Positions 9,713 through 19,461 are shown, counted from the first letter of the stretch. The stretch is 64,000 bases of DNA from Haliscomenobacter hydrossis DSM 1100 (GCF_000212735.1 NC_015510.1:7937001-8001000), one strand, 5' to 3'. The notes: a model not told the origin generated them from the sequence alone. Translations and numbers: made by a program.

Positions 9713-10705
9713 ATGTCAACTACTGCGGCTCGGAGCAATTACCAATTGCAACTATGGGCACTTCTTATGGGCATTGCCCTGATGGCCATCAAATTCGTAG
9801 CCTGGTGGTTTACCAATTCCAACGCTATCCTATCGGATGCTTTGGAGAGCATTATCAATGTAGTAGCGGGAGCTTTTGCACTGTTTAGTTTGGTGATTGC
9901 GGCCCAACCCCGCGACCACAACCACCCCTACGGCCACGGAAAAATTGAGTTCGTTTCCGCAGGTTTTGAGGGTGCACTCATCTTTTTGGCGGGTATCTTG
10001 ATCATTGGCAAAGCCATTTACAATTTGCGTTTTCCCCAACCACTGGGTTCGCTTGATCTTGGGGTGATTCTGACCGTGTTTACGGGAGGACTCAATTACT
10101 TTATGGGCATTTATTTGGAAAAAAGAGGTCGAAAAGTAGAATCAGCCATCATGGTGGCCAGTGGCAAACACCTGCAAAGTGATGCCTGGTCCTCGATTGG
10201 TTTGATTGTGGGTTTGGGTTTGGTCTGGATTACGGGCTGGGTTGTTTTAGACAGCGTAATGGCCATCGTTTTTGCCTTGTTGATCATCTACACGGGTTAT
10301 GGTCTGGTTCGTTCGGCCATGGCGGGCATCATGGATGAAACGGATACGGCACTGGTAGCTGAAATTGTAGAAAAGTTACAAGCGCAGCGCTCGCCACATT
10401 GGATCGACATCCACAACCTGCGGGTGATCAAATACGGTGCCAATTTGCACATCGATTGCCACATGACCGTGCCCTGGTATTTTACGACCCGTGAAGCGCA
10501 TCAAGAAGTAGAGCATTTATCACATGTGGCCAACGACAATCGGGAAAACCCCGTAGAGTTGTTTATTCACGTCGACCCCTGCCTGCCCGATTCCTGCCCA
10601 TTGTGTATGAAATTCGACTGTTCGTATCGGAAGCACGCTTTTGAAAAGCGGGTGGAGTGGAAGTTGGAAAATGTGGTGGTGAATCAAAAGCATGAGGTAG
10701 GTTAG
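9713..10705 (+). CDS. Cation diffusion facilitator (CDF) family metal exporter
   Basis: The 330-residue protein has the CDF arrangement of about six transmembrane helices followed by a cytoplasmic domain. Metal-site residues are visible: the helix-2 region NAILSDALESIINV, the loop RDHNHPYGHGKIEF, and a later GKHLQSDAWSSIG (the HxxxD-type pair). The C-terminal domain carries several possible metal ligands (HIDCHMTVPW) and a Cys-rich tail (DPCLPDSCPLCMKFDC). It should export a divalent metal such as Zn2+, Fe2+ or Mn2+ in exchange for protons. Its position behind the TonB receptor and DUF4249 genes hints at metal or metallophore traffic, but this is inference. Confidence 0.92.
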   Translation: MSTTAARSNYQLQLWALLMGIALMAIKFVAWWFTNSNAILSDALESIINVVAGAFALFSLVIAAQPRDHNHPYGHGKIEFVSAGFEGALIFLAGILIIGKAIYNLRFPQPLGSLDLGVILTVFTGGLNYFMGIYLEKRGRKVESAIMVASGKHLQSDAWSSIGLIVGLGLVWITGWVVLDSVMAIVFALLIIYTGYGLVRSAMAGIMDETDTALVAEIVEKLQAQRSPHWIDIHNLRVIKYGANLHIDCHMTVPWYFTTREAHQEVEHLSHVANDNRENPVELFIHVDPCLPDSCPLCMKFDCSYRKHAFEKRVEWKLENVVVNQKHEVG

Positions 10706-10831
10706 GGGGTGGCATGAAATGTCTTGTTTGCAAAAAGGCTTAACTAAAATCCCTTGCCACTCCTTCCAAAATAAATACCGCCATTCTTTTGCATTTTTTA
10801 AGATTATTCCGTTCTTGCACCCAAACAGCAA

Positions 10832-11410
10832 ATGCTGTATGTCTCGTTCATAAAACAAGGTGTATTGAACCAATTTAGGCAGACATTGCGGCCCTTTGGA
10901 GCATGGCTTCTAGTACTACTGATCTTTACGCAGTGGGTAGGTGGTCATGTGTTCATCAACGTGGTCTATACTGCCCGAATTGAGTCCATCATGAACGAAA
11001 AAGAATCTGCAATCGCCCAAAAGTTGAAGGCGGAGATTGGGGTTACTGCCCACATTACCATCCAAAAAAAGGAAGATTTAAACGTAATTCAGGGTATGGG
11101 CTACGGTGCGCCTTTCCTTTTTTCAGAGGAAGAAAACGGTGAAACCAGCTACTACACCGTAGACCCCAAATCGCCTCACGGAATTCGGCAAGAATACAAA
11201 GTTGATCAGCAACCCAACCAGGAAGACCGTTCTGCACCTAAAACCTTTACGGAGCGATTTTTCTCCGATTTTTGCTTTGAAGAACATGCTCTTTTGGAGG
11301 TTAACCCACTTCATTTTGACTACACAAAGACTGCTCAACCGCTTACATTTGAGGATTTAATCGACTTGTCTAACCTGTCTACGCCAAAGCCGCCCCCTCA
11401 GGGCGCATAA
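10832..11410 (+). CDS. Single-helix membrane-anchored protein of unknown function (192 aa)
   Basis: One hydrophobic helix (about residues 22-44, WLLVLLIFTQWVGGHVFINV) separates a basic N-terminus from a polar domain of about 145 residues. That domain includes IGVTAHITIQKKEDLNVI and a proline-rich end (TPKPPPQGA). The topology suggests a domain outside the cytoplasm. I do not recognise the family. It lies between the metal exporter and a barrel protein gene, on the same strand as both. It is not obviously co-transcribed with either, since the gaps are 126 and 163 bp. Confidence 0.65.
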   Translation: MLYVSFIKQGVLNQFRQTLRPFGAWLLVLLIFTQWVGGHVFINVVYTARIESIMNEKESAIAQKLKAEIGVTAHITIQKKEDLNVIQGMGYGAPFLFSEEENGETSYYTVDPKSPHGIRQEYKVDQQPNQEDRSAPKTFTERFFSDFCFEEHALLEVNPLHFDYTKTAQPLTFEDLIDLSNLSTPKPPPQGA

Positions 11411-11513
11411 TTGTTCTTTTGGCAACAATCATTCCATTTTTTTATCGAATGGGTTAATACCCTTTTGTTGCACTCACTAGGCTGGCCATGTGCTTACGCT
11501 TAGGATAATTTCT

Positions 11514-11544
11514 GCTATAGTACTGCTTCGGGCAGCGCTATAGC
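11514..11544 (+). promoter_or_regulatory. Hairpin in the leader of the outer-membrane protein gene
   Basis: GCTATAGTACTGC, a TTCG loop and GGCAGCGCTATAGC form a stem with a small internal mismatch. The hairpin ends 30 nt before the ATG at 11574, which is too close for a separate gene. It could be a leader structure or a terminator of upstream transcription; no U-tract follows directly. Confidence 0.35.
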
Positions 11545-11573
11545 CATATTCTAATGCTATAATTTTTTTTCTG

Positions 11574-12524
11574 ATGAAAAATCACTTCACTAGGTTATAC
11601 CTGGCCATTTTGATCTGTGGTGCTGGAGCCTTGCGGGCCCAGACACCATCCGATGATCTGATGATGCCCAAACAGGATATTTGTATTGCATTGGCTTATG
11701 AAAACGGAACTTGGGACGAGTATTGGGAAGGTGCCAAACTCCGCAGCAATGCCAATATTGGTACGTTCACCAGAACCGCGATCATGCCTATGCTGGCTTA
11801 TGGGATTACTGATAAAATCAATTTTTTCGCAGGTTTACCTTATATCCAAACGGAAGCCACTGGCGGCCAGTTGGAGGGGATAAGCGGTATCCAGGACCTG
11901 AGCCTGGCCCTCAAAGCAGAGCTGCTCAACCAACAAGTTGGCCCGGGTAAGGTGGCATTTTTGACCACGGCTGGTTTTTCCACACCTGCCGCCAATTACC
12001 TTTCCGACTACATGCCGTTTAGCATAGGTTTTGGTGCCAGGGAATTGAGCTTGCGCGGTATTTTACAGTACCGCCTCGACAATGGCATTTATGCGCGGGG
12101 TGCAGTTGCCCAGTTGTGGCGGGGGCAGACCAAAGTGGAACGCGATTATTATTACAACAACGGCAGTTATTACTCCGAATGGATGGATGTGCCCAATGCG
12201 CTGAACTACAACGCCGCAGTTGGTGTATGGTTGTTCAATAACGCCCTCAAACTTGAGGCCAATTACATGGGATTAAAGTCATCAAGTGGCGACGACATTC
12301 GCATTTACAATTCGCCGCAACCGACCAATAAGGTGGAAGTGGATCAAGTTGGGTTTTTCGCTCAGTACTACTTCAAATCGATCGAACCGATCAAAGGCCT
12401 AGGGATTTTGGCCTATTATTCAAAAATGACCAATGGTCGGAACATGGGTCAATTTGAAACTTTCGGTTTTGGGGCAACCTATCAATTCGGCGTATTTAAA
12501 AAACAATCCACCAATGAAAACTAA
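11574..12524 (+). CDS. Outer-membrane beta-barrel protein, COG4313-like
   Basis: The signal peptide ends near GALRAQ. The mature 295 residues alternate polar and hydrophobic positions and end in a strand with FGFGATYQFGVF, as expected for an outer-membrane barrel. Segments such as YGITDKINFFAGLPYI and GFSTPAANYLSDYMPFSIG resemble the transporter family annotated as MetA-pathway-of-phenol-degradation (COG4313). Its stop codon overlaps the start of the haloperoxidase-like lipoprotein gene by 11 bp, so the two are translationally coupled. The substrate is unknown. Confidence 0.7.
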   Translation: MKNHFTRLYLAILICGAGALRAQTPSDDLMMPKQDICIALAYENGTWDEYWEGAKLRSNANIGTFTRTAIMPMLAYGITDKINFFAGLPYIQTEATGGQLEGISGIQDLSLALKAELLNQQVGPGKVAFLTTAGFSTPAANYLSDYMPFSIGFGARELSLRGILQYRLDNGIYARGAVAQLWRGQTKVERDYYYNNGSYYSEWMDVPNALNYNAAVGVWLFNNALKLEANYMGLKSSSGDDIRIYNSPQPTNKVEVDQVGFFAQYYFKSIEPIKGLGILAYYSKMTNGRNMGQFETFGFGATYQFGVFKKQSTNEN

Positions 12525-14055
12525 TATCATCACCCGCTTCATCATCTGTATCGGCTTATTGTGTGTGCTATCTTGCGAAAAAGAATTGCTCACCCAAGCC
12601 GATTATTCGGACTACACCTTTTCGAGTTTGGATGAAAAAGGAGGCAACTGGAAAACGGTACTCCTATCAACTGCTAACCAAATTGCCATCCCGGTACCCA
12701 AGGACGTGAGTTCCGATGATTACAAAGCTGAATTGGCGGCTTTAAAAACCATGATGGCCAGTTTGAGCGATGCTCAACGGGAAGCGGTAGACTATTGGAC
12801 CAATAACCCCGTCTTGCGCTGGAATGAAATTGCATTGGATATGGCCGCCAAATACAACCTCATTCCACAACCCAATCCAGATGGGACTTATACACTGCCG
12901 GATGCTGCGAATCCGGGAAAATATCCCAATTTTCCTTTTGCACACCCGCCTTACACTTGTCGGGCATTGGCATATTTGAGTGTAGCGCAGTTTGACGGAT
13001 TGATTTCGGCCTGGCATTACAAGTACAGCTACAATCGCAAAGCGCCTTATGAGGTAGATAATTCCATTGTGCCTGCTTACACCAAAACCGGGTTACCTGC
13101 TTATCCTGCCGATGGAGCGGTGGTGGCTACTGCTTCGAGAGACATTCTGACCGCCATGTTCCCCTTGGAAAAAGAATTTCTGGCGGCAAAGGCTGCCGAA
13201 CATTTGTCCAGTTTGACCTGGGCGGGCGTAAATGTCAAGAGCGATGTTGATGCCGGTGCGACTATCGGAGTTGAGGTCGCCAAAATCGCGCTGCAAAGAG
13301 CGGGAAATGATGGCATGAAAAAAGCTCAGACCCCAAAACCGGTATCTGACTCCATTAAAGCCGCTGCTTTTAAACGTTTTGGCTGGCAATGGGACAATAT
13401 GGAATCGCCAGTTCGCCCCGTAGGATTGGCGCCGCTGTTTGGCAAAGTTAAAATGTGGAACGTTCCCACGGTAGAAGAAGTACGGCCACCTGCACCCCCC
13501 GTGCCAGGATCGGCGGAATTTCAGGTAGCAGCCAGAGAATTGCAAGATTATGCCAAAAAACTCACGACCGAGCAACGCAAAATTGCCAATTGGTGGTCGG
13601 ATGGTTTGGGGACTTATACCCCACCCGGGCATTGGAACCGCTTTGCTAAAGATTTTATGATCGAATATAAATTCAATCCATTGCGCTCGGCGCGGGCTTT
13701 TGCCTACATGAATATGGCCATTATGGATGCGGGCATCAGTTGTTGGGATGCCAAATACTATTACCATTATCCAAGGCCCATTCAGGCAATTCCTGGATTT
13801 AAAACCATTTTAGGCACACCAAACTTTCCTGCTTACACCTCCGGGCACAGCACATTTTCTGCTGCTGCCGCGGAGGTTTTGTCTTATGTTTTTCCTAGCG
13901 AGGCTCAGCAATGTCAAGTCTGGGCCCGTGAGGCCGCTGAATCCAGAATTTATGGCGGTATTCATTACCGCTTTGATGCGGAAGTAGGGTTAACTCAGGG
14001 GAAAAACGTGGCGGTTTACACCGTCAATAAAGCAAAACAGGACGGTGCAGAATAA
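12514..14055 (+). CDS. PAP2 / vanadium-haloperoxidase-like lipoprotein
   Basis: ATG 12514 is chosen over an in-frame start at 12433 because it begins directly with a lipoprotein signal (IGLLCVLSC, lipidated Cys21) and avoids a long overlap. The C-terminal third carries all three phosphatase/haloperoxidase motifs: K-x6-RP in KYYYHYPRP, SGH in YTSGHST, and SR-x5-H in SRIYGGIHY. These residues hold vanadate or phosphate in PAP2-superfamily enzymes. Vanadium-dependent haloperoxidases of this size (513 aa) oxidise halides with peroxide, but an acid phosphatase role is equally possible from the motifs. It probably acts in the periplasm, made together with the upstream barrel protein. Confidence 0.87.
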   Translation: MKTNIITRFIICIGLLCVLSCEKELLTQADYSDYTFSSLDEKGGNWKTVLLSTANQIAIPVPKDVSSDDYKAELAALKTMMASLSDAQREAVDYWTNNPVLRWNEIALDMAAKYNLIPQPNPDGTYTLPDAANPGKYPNFPFAHPPYTCRALAYLSVAQFDGLISAWHYKYSYNRKAPYEVDNSIVPAYTKTGLPAYPADGAVVATASRDILTAMFPLEKEFLAAKAAEHLSSLTWAGVNVKSDVDAGATIGVEVAKIALQRAGNDGMKKAQTPKPVSDSIKAAAFKRFGWQWDNMESPVRPVGLAPLFGKVKMWNVPTVEEVRPPAPPVPGSAEFQVAARELQDYAKKLTTEQRKIANWWSDGLGTYTPPGHWNRFAKDFMIEYKFNPLRSARAFAYMNMAIMDAGISCWDAKYYYHYPRPIQAIPGFKTILGTPNFPAYTSGHSTFSAAAAEVLSYVFPSEAQQCQVWAREAAESRIYGGIHYRFDAEVGLTQGKNVAVYTVNKAKQDGAE

Positions 14056-14099
14056 ACCAGCCTCCAAAACACTTTAAGAATAGGGTAAGCATTATCTAT

Positions 14100-14142
14100 T
14101 GGCCACTTTTCCAGCTCATTTGGGAAAGTGGCCATTTTTTTT
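14100..14142 (+). terminator. Rho-independent terminator after the PAP2 lipoprotein gene
   Basis: TGGCCACTTTTCC and GGGAAAGTGGCCA form a strong stem around a short loop, followed by eight T residues. It lies 45 bp past the stop codon at 14055 and closes the barrel/PAP2 transcript. Confidence 0.9.
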
Positions 14143-14244
14143 GAAAAAAATGAAAACAGTTGGAACGACTCAATCGACTGCTTACACATAAGGGAGTACA
14201 AGAACAATATTCAAAACATCTTTTAACCTTTAACACATATCCCT

Positions 14245-15285
14245 ATGAAAAAGCTAAGCATCAATACATTGTTGACCCTTGTTGCATTGCTTCCCATGAT
14301 TTCAGCTTTTGCGCAGAATCCTTCCTTGAACCCCGCAGTACGGAACCCTGGAGTACTTACAGCAGCTGCGCCCAACCTGGTCATCACCAATATCGTAACC
14401 GATAAATTGGTTTATGCACCAGGTGAAACAGTAAACTGTAAGGTTACCATCAAAAACATTGGCTCGGCCAAAGCCGTCGGGACCAATGACGACCCCGCCA
14501 AAGGCTATATGGTTGACGTCGTGTTGTCCACCGATGCCATTGCCCCCATTGTTTATGCAGTCGTTCCGAATCCTTATGAGTATCAGGAGGACATGCTGGT
14601 GATTGGCGGCCGTCACAGCAACACGGTTACCTTGGCTCCCGGCGCTGAAGACACCTATCTTGAAAGTTTCCCCCTACCCAAAGTAATGGCCAAACCTTGT
14701 CAATTGGGTTATGTAGCAGTAGGTGCCGTGGCAGACCCCGGCAAAAAAGTAGCAGAAACCAACGAAAACGACAACACGCGCTTTACCCGCTTCAAACTCA
14801 ATTGCAGTGGCCCAACTACGGCTCCGCGCCCAGATTTGGTCATCACTTATATGGCCTTGGCTAACCCGGTAGGTGGCCCTGGATTGGCATTCTCTGACCT
14901 GAAAGTTGAAGTGAAAAACGTTGGTGGTGCTCCAGCCGTAGGTACGGACACCGACCCTGCCAATGGCTACATGGTGGACATCATCACTTCTTCCAACACC
15001 GCTGCCCCCATGGCCTATGCTCCCCTGGCTGCTGCTGGTCAATTTCCGGAAGACAAACTGGTGATCGGTGGACGCATCTCCAATACCAAAACCCTGGCTC
15101 CAGGTGCTTCACACATCTACTACCTGAGTGACCTGAAACTACCCATGGTGGATTTGCACAACTACTGCGGACGGGCCTTTTATCTGGGCGGCATTGTTGA
15201 CCCTGGTTTAAAAATCGCTGAGATCCTTGAAACCAACAACCAACGTTTCATTGAGTTCAAGGTAGATTGTAAGATGTATAAGTAA
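14245..15285 (+). CDS. Secreted protein with two CARDB-type domains
   Basis: A signal peptide (ALLPMISAFAQ) is followed by two related domains of about 140 residues. The first starts near APNLVITNIVTDKLVYAPGE and the second near RPDLVITYMALANPVGGPG. Each repeats the blocks NIGSAKAVGTNDDPAKGYMV / NVGGAPAVGTDTDPANGYMV and DPGKKVAETNENDNTRF / DPGLKIAEILETNNQRF. This is the CARDB (cell-adhesion-related, Ig-like) fold. The internal duplication is obvious at the protein level. No sorting domain is present, so it is probably a free periplasmic or extracellular protein. The 14-bp tandem array starts at its stop codon. Confidence 0.85.
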   Translation: MKKLSINTLLTLVALLPMISAFAQNPSLNPAVRNPGVLTAAAPNLVITNIVTDKLVYAPGETVNCKVTIKNIGSAKAVGTNDDPAKGYMVDVVLSTDAIAPIVYAVVPNPYEYQEDMLVIGGRHSNTVTLAPGAEDTYLESFPLPKVMAKPCQLGYVAVGAVADPGKKVAETNENDNTRFTRFKLNCSGPTTAPRPDLVITYMALANPVGGPGLAFSDLKVEVKNVGGAPAVGTDTDPANGYMVDIITSSNTAAPMAYAPLAAAGQFPEDKLVIGGRISNTKTLAPGASHIYYLSDLKLPMVDLHNYCGRAFYLGGIVDPGLKIAEILETNNQRFIEFKVDCKMYK

Positions 15286-15457
15286 AGCTAAAAGCTAAAA
15301 GCGAATAGCGAATAGTAACAAAGGTACTATTCGCTATTCGCTTTTAGCTATTCGCTTTTAGCTATTCGCTTTTAGCTATTCGCTTTTAGCTATTCGCTTT
15401 TAGCTATTCGCTTTTAGCTATTCGCTTTTAGCTATTCGCTTTTAGCTATTCGCTTCT
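15286..15457. repeat. 14-bp tandem array (AGCTATTCGCTTTT) with a 21-bp perfect hairpin
   Basis: Seven exact 14-bp units run from 15346 to 15443. A variant eighth unit (15444-15457) overlaps the stop codon of the cytochrome gene. A perfect 21-bp inverted repeat (15297-15317 and 15325-15345) with a 7-nt loop precedes the units and uses the same sequence. The array fills the whole gap between two convergent genes. Confidence 0.95.
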
Positions 15458-17444
15458 ATGGGTTTTCTTTCACCAGAGAATTGATCCACGCCGCCATTTT
15501 CAGCGCATCTGCTTTCGGTACTTGAGGCATCGCTGCCATTTCCGTAGCATACTCGGGCCAGTTTTTGGGCTCAGGCTTGTGAATCAAAGCAACAATACGT
15601 TCGTTGCTGTACTTGCGTTTGGCAATATCGGTAAAAGAAGGCCCAACCTGCCGGGTCGTGGTATTGTGGCAACCCAAACAAGTCCATTTGGCCAGGAGGG
15701 GTTGCACTTTGTCGTAAGTGGGCGCGGCGGTTTTGGCGGCACTTACTTCTTTACCTTTGGTAGCGGCAGGAACTTTTACTTTTACCGCGTCGGCGGTTTT
15801 AGTCGGCGTTGCAGTGGCTCGCTTGGTGCTCACTTCGCTTAGCGCAAGTTTGGTACCATCGGGAATGTTGTTGAGGGTATAATACGCCGTAGGGTGCAAA
15901 ACGGGCAGCCCATCGCGAGACTTTACCCCCTCCACTTTGATTTCGTGCAGGTAGTATTGTTTGATGTTGTCGATGAGCAACCGTACTTTCAGACCATCGT
16001 CCGACACCTTCGCGCCTTTGATGTTCAGCGGAGCATCATTAATGGGAGGACTGCCGTACACCGGGTGAAATTTGTAAATGAAGTTTTTGCCACTGTACGA
16101 AGCCAGGTTTTCGGCGCTGGCTTTGTCAACCGGATGGGTAAATTCAATCTCAAATCCGTCGGGCATGGCGCGTACGGTTTTCATTTCCATCGGCACTTTG
16201 CCCGTCCAGAACAAACGCTGCAAACCGGAGGTAGTATTACCTGCCGAACCCCAGCCACGGTTGGTTTCCCCCACGTACAAAGAGCCATCGTGCCCCCAGG
16301 TCATGCGCAAAACGCCCGACTGGAAACCACTGCGAAAATCAAAAGCCACGCCCTGAAATTCACCTTTCACCTTTTCCATCACTACCCGCATGATGCGGCT
16401 TTGACCCTGGTCACCCACAAATACCTGTCCGGCAAAAGGCCCAAAAGCGCCATTGGTTTGATCGGGTACAATTTCGGAATTGGAAATGCCGAGGATGCCG
16501 TGGGGCAACCAAACTGCTGGAAGAGTAACTTCGGGTAATTTACTTTTTACGGCAAAAAGGGTATTCGGATTGGCTTCGTTTTCCTTGTTTTCTGGCTTCA
16601 GGTATCCTCCTGTTCCATTTTTATCCTTGCGTGGATCGACCACCGCGTTGAACTGCTCATCCGTCAGTTTCACCGGAGAATTGGGAATTTTATCCGTCCA
16701 CACCAAACCCGCCGGGTGCCCGGTAAAGGCGCCTTTTTTGAGGTGAAAAATAGCGCCTGAACCCATGTAGTCACCTTGGTTGTCGTCGTAAAACAACTCA
16801 CCGTCAATCATGCCCAAGCCACAAGGTGAGCGCATGCCCGTTGCCCAAGGCTCCATTTTGCCATCGGGGGTAATGCGCATGGTCCATCCACGGCCAAATA
16901 CGCGGCTTTCACCCCGCCACCATTCCTGGTCGCCAAAAGCTACATTGCCGGTCACAAACATGCTGCCGTCGGGTGCAAATTTGGGGCCGTAGGAATATTC
17001 GTGGTAGTGACCAGAAACTGGCCAGGCATAAACGGTTTCGTACACATCGGCTACGTCGTCGCCGTTGGTATCTTTCAGTTTGGTCAATTCACCCCGTTGA
17101 GCGGCGAAAAGTGCATTGTCTTTGTAGGCCAAGCCCAATGGTTCGTGCAGCCCCGAAGCAAACAACTTGAACCGGGGTGGCGCATCGTTGGCCATATCCG
17201 GATTTTCCACGAGGTATACGTCGCCGCGGCGGGTACATATAGCAATGCGACCGTCCTGTAGCGTGGTCATGCCGCCTACTTCCAACAACATCCCTTCGGG
17301 CGTGGGCAAGGTGACGATTTTGTAATAATCGTCTTCAGTAGGGGTCTTGGCCGGTGGATTGGGTGCCGCCCAGCTGAAACTGGCCAACATTTGTATGATG
17401 CATAGACCGGAGAGAATGAGTCCGGTTTGAATAAAATATTTCAT
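15456..17444 (-). CDS. Secreted membrane-bound-dehydrogenase-type protein with C-terminal cytochrome c domain
   Basis: An N-terminal signal segment (LCIIQMLASFSWAA) leads into a six-bladed-propeller-like domain (about residues 40-420) of the type found in L-sorbosone/glucose dehydrogenase-like proteins. Blocks include GMTTLQDGRIAICTRRGDVY and GHDGSLYVGETNRGWGS. An Ala/Lys/Thr-rich linker joins it to a single class I cytochrome c domain. That domain has heme motif CLGCH at residues 589-593 and a likely distal Met in EMAAMPQVP. It probably oxidises a sugar or ketosugar in the periplasm and passes electrons to the respiratory chain. It is the last gene of a likely three-gene minus-strand operon, 52 bp after the DUF1080 gene. 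Confidence 0.82.
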   Translation of the reverse strand: MKYFIQTGLILSGLCIIQMLASFSWAAPNPPAKTPTEDDYYKIVTLPTPEGMLLEVGGMTTLQDGRIAICTRRGDVYLVENPDMANDAPPRFKLFASGLHEPLGLAYKDNALFAAQRGELTKLKDTNGDDVADVYETVYAWPVSGHYHEYSYGPKFAPDGSMFVTGNVAFGDQEWWRGESRVFGRGWTMRITPDGKMEPWATGMRSPCGLGMIDGELFYDDNQGDYMGSGAIFHLKKGAFTGHPAGLVWTDKIPNSPVKLTDEQFNAVVDPRKDKNGTGGYLKPENKENEANPNTLFAVKSKLPEVTLPAVWLPHGILGISNSEIVPDQTNGAFGPFAGQVFVGDQGQSRIMRVVMEKVKGEFQGVAFDFRSGFQSGVLRMTWGHDGSLYVGETNRGWGSAGNTTSGLQRLFWTGKVPMEMKTVRAMPDGFEIEFTHPVDKASAENLASYSGKNFIYKFHPVYGSPPINDAPLNIKGAKVSDDGLKVRLLIDNIKQYYLHEIKVEGVKSRDGLPVLHPTAYYTLNNIPDGTKLALSEVSTKRATATPTKTADAVKVKVPAATKGKEVSAAKTAAPTYDKVQPLLAKWTCLGCHNTTTRQVGPSFTDIAKRKYSNERIVALIHKPEPKNWPEYATEMAAMPQVPKADALKMAAWINSLVKENP

Positions 17445-17496
17445 GTTTCTTAATGTTTTGTGCTGGGATAACCCCAGCGCTGAGACTTGAATCAGC

Positions 17497-19380
17497 TTAC
17501 CAAATGATCGAATACTTCACGATGCCAGCGGATACCGGTAGTACCAGTTCTTTTTTGCCATTGAAATCGCGGATGCTGGCTTTGGCATCAGCCGCCAGGG
17601 CAATGTAGTACTTGCGCTCGTCGATGGCAAAGGAGCCGTCGGGCATGGCGATGATGTCTTTGCCTTCACCCAATTTCAGGTGTGTCCCGGCGGGGATCGT
17701 GCCATTCAGGGCAATCTCGCGCACCAGACTGTTTTGATCCAGGCTGGGATAGCAGCGCTCTTCCACCTCGATGCCTTTGTAGGAATAACGGAAGATAGGA
17801 CGACCGGTAGCTTCTTCGATCGCATAGCCTTTGGTTTTGAAATCTTCTTCCTTGTAGTCTGCCGGAAATCCATCGCTGGCACTGTTGATGATGCCCAGGG
17901 TTTGGCCCATGTAAGTAAATTGAGTCACGCCCATCGGACGGAAACTGCCATCACCACGGTCATCCCACATGGGGGTCGCATCTACAAAATCGCCGCGCCA
18001 GGCACAGGCCACGTTGCCCGCCTTCAGGTCGTAGATGTAATGCAAACCTCCGGGATCACCTACACCAATGGTGTGGGTCAGGCGGCGACTGCGGTCTCTG
18101 TTAAAATCGAGGAAGGCCCGCAACAACCGTGTTTTGCTACCTACGGGTACATAGATGGAAGAAGAAGGATTGGGATTGGGTGGATAAGACCCAAATGCCG
18201 TCAAGGTGGAGCGCTGGATGGCCGAACCTTCAATGATCCAGGCCAGTCGTGGCGGCATGTACCCGGCGTCTTTGTAGTAATAGATGGTAAAAGGATGCGC
18301 TCCGGCTTTGAGTTGGAGGTTGCTTTGTTTGGAATCCCACCAACTATCCGGGCGTTCATTGTTCATCAATTCCTGGTTGTCGATCAGCAATTTTACGCCT
18401 CCAGTGGAGTTGAGGGTCATGAGGTACTCCCCATCCTCGGGAACGTTCAACATGCCATCGAAACGCGCGCCTGAAACGTCTTCCAGTTCAAGGACTTCAG
18501 TCGTTACCGCCGCAATTTTACCACTTGCTTTAGGCGTTTTGCCATCCAGCTCTTTGGCCTCTTTGAATTTTCCTTCAAAGTATTTGTAGCTGATCTCACT
18601 GGTCGTGGCCGTTTTAGCCCCCAGGGAACGGTACTTGATGTTGCGGAAAGCCACGGCTCCGTGGTCTCCCTGAATGAAAATAGGGCCAAGCGGCACTTCT
18701 TTTTGATCGAGCGGGCCACCGGTTGGCAAGGGAATTTCCAGGTTTTGGTGTACCGTAACGCCGTTGATGATCACGTAGTGGAGCCGGGCATTTTCGGTTT
18801 TTTTGCCCTGCGCATCAAAACGGGGTGCCTGGAAGGAAATGCGCATGTGTTGCCAAAGACCAGGTGCTTTGGCGGCATTGGCAATGGGTGCCTTGCCCAT
18901 GTAAATTTTCCCGGGAGCGCTTTCCCAATTGCGGTAAATACCGCCCAAATCGCCATATTTGGGGGATTTTACGCCCCAACTATCGAACAATTGTACTTCG
19001 TAACGGCCTTGCAGGTAGATGCCAGAGTTGGATCCTTTGGGCATCATGAATTCGAGTTCGAGTTCCAAATCACCGTGTTCCCAGGCGGTCAATACTTTGT
19101 ACCCTTCGATGGTAGCCTGGTCTTTGTCTTTCCCGGCTTTTTCCAGAATGTCGTGGTCTTTGTCGCCTACATTGTTGAGCAGAATCCCTTTACCCGCAGT
19201 CGTTTTCATGCCGCCAGTGCGGTCCATGACCACATCACCAACAATTTGCCAATTGCTGCCTGTAGTTTTGAAATTGCTCATGTCCTCAAGTGGGAGGGGT
19301 TTGAGTGGGAATTTTTGTGCCCAGCCCGTCACAACACTCAGGATGGCAATAGAAAGTAGTAGTGGTTTTAATGACTTCAT
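17497..19380 (-). CDS. DUF1080 (3-keto-disaccharide hydrolase family) protein with PA14-like domain
   Basis: After the signal peptide (SVVTGWAQ), residues of about 35-250 match the DUF1080 jelly-roll family with the typical segment GDLELELEFMMPKGSNSGIY and the block GPIFIQGDHGAVAFRNIKYR. Residues of about 300-400 (GRMLNVPEDGEYLMTL-like, here beginning FDGMLNVPEDGEY) look like a PA14 carbohydrate-binding domain. The last 220 residues form a further beta-rich domain. DUF1080 proteins include enzymes that split 3-ketoglycosides. Being between a sugar-type MFS gene and a dehydrogenase-type cytochrome, it fits a periplasmic glycoside-oxidation pathway. The substrate is not known. Confidence 0.83.
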   Translation of the reverse strand: MKSLKPLLLSIAILSVVTGWAQKFPLKPLPLEDMSNFKTTGSNWQIVGDVVMDRTGGMKTTAGKGILLNNVGDKDHDILEKAGKDKDQATIEGYKVLTAWEHGDLELELEFMMPKGSNSGIYLQGRYEVQLFDSWGVKSPKYGDLGGIYRNWESAPGKIYMGKAPIANAAKAPGLWQHMRISFQAPRFDAQGKKTENARLHYVIINGVTVHQNLEIPLPTGGPLDQKEVPLGPIFIQGDHGAVAFRNIKYRSLGAKTATTSEISYKYFEGKFKEAKELDGKTPKASGKIAAVTTEVLELEDVSGARFDGMLNVPEDGEYLMTLNSTGGVKLLIDNQELMNNERPDSWWDSKQSNLQLKAGAHPFTIYYYKDAGYMPPRLAWIIEGSAIQRSTLTAFGSYPPNPNPSSSIYVPVGSKTRLLRAFLDFNRDRSRRLTHTIGVGDPGGLHYIYDLKAGNVACAWRGDFVDATPMWDDRGDGSFRPMGVTQFTYMGQTLGIINSASDGFPADYKEEDFKTKGYAIEEATGRPIFRYSYKGIEVEERCYPSLDQNSLVREIALNGTIPAGTHLKLGEGKDIIAMPDGSFAIDERKYYIALAADAKASIRDFNGKKELVLPVSAGIVKYSIIW

Positions 19381-19461
19381 TGAAAAGAAGTTGAAAAGTT
19401 TATGTTTGAAGAGTTGAAAGTCCGGACACCTCGAATTCGTTTGGCGACCGGGTTTTCAAGT

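Noticed and set aside
13093-13767. 224-codon antisense frame inside the PAP2 lipoprotein gene
   Set aside because: The opposite strand has clear catalytic motifs; the antisense frame is a codon-bias shadow.
15286-15457. CRISPR array
   Set aside because: Units are 14 bp with no spacers, and no cas genes are present.
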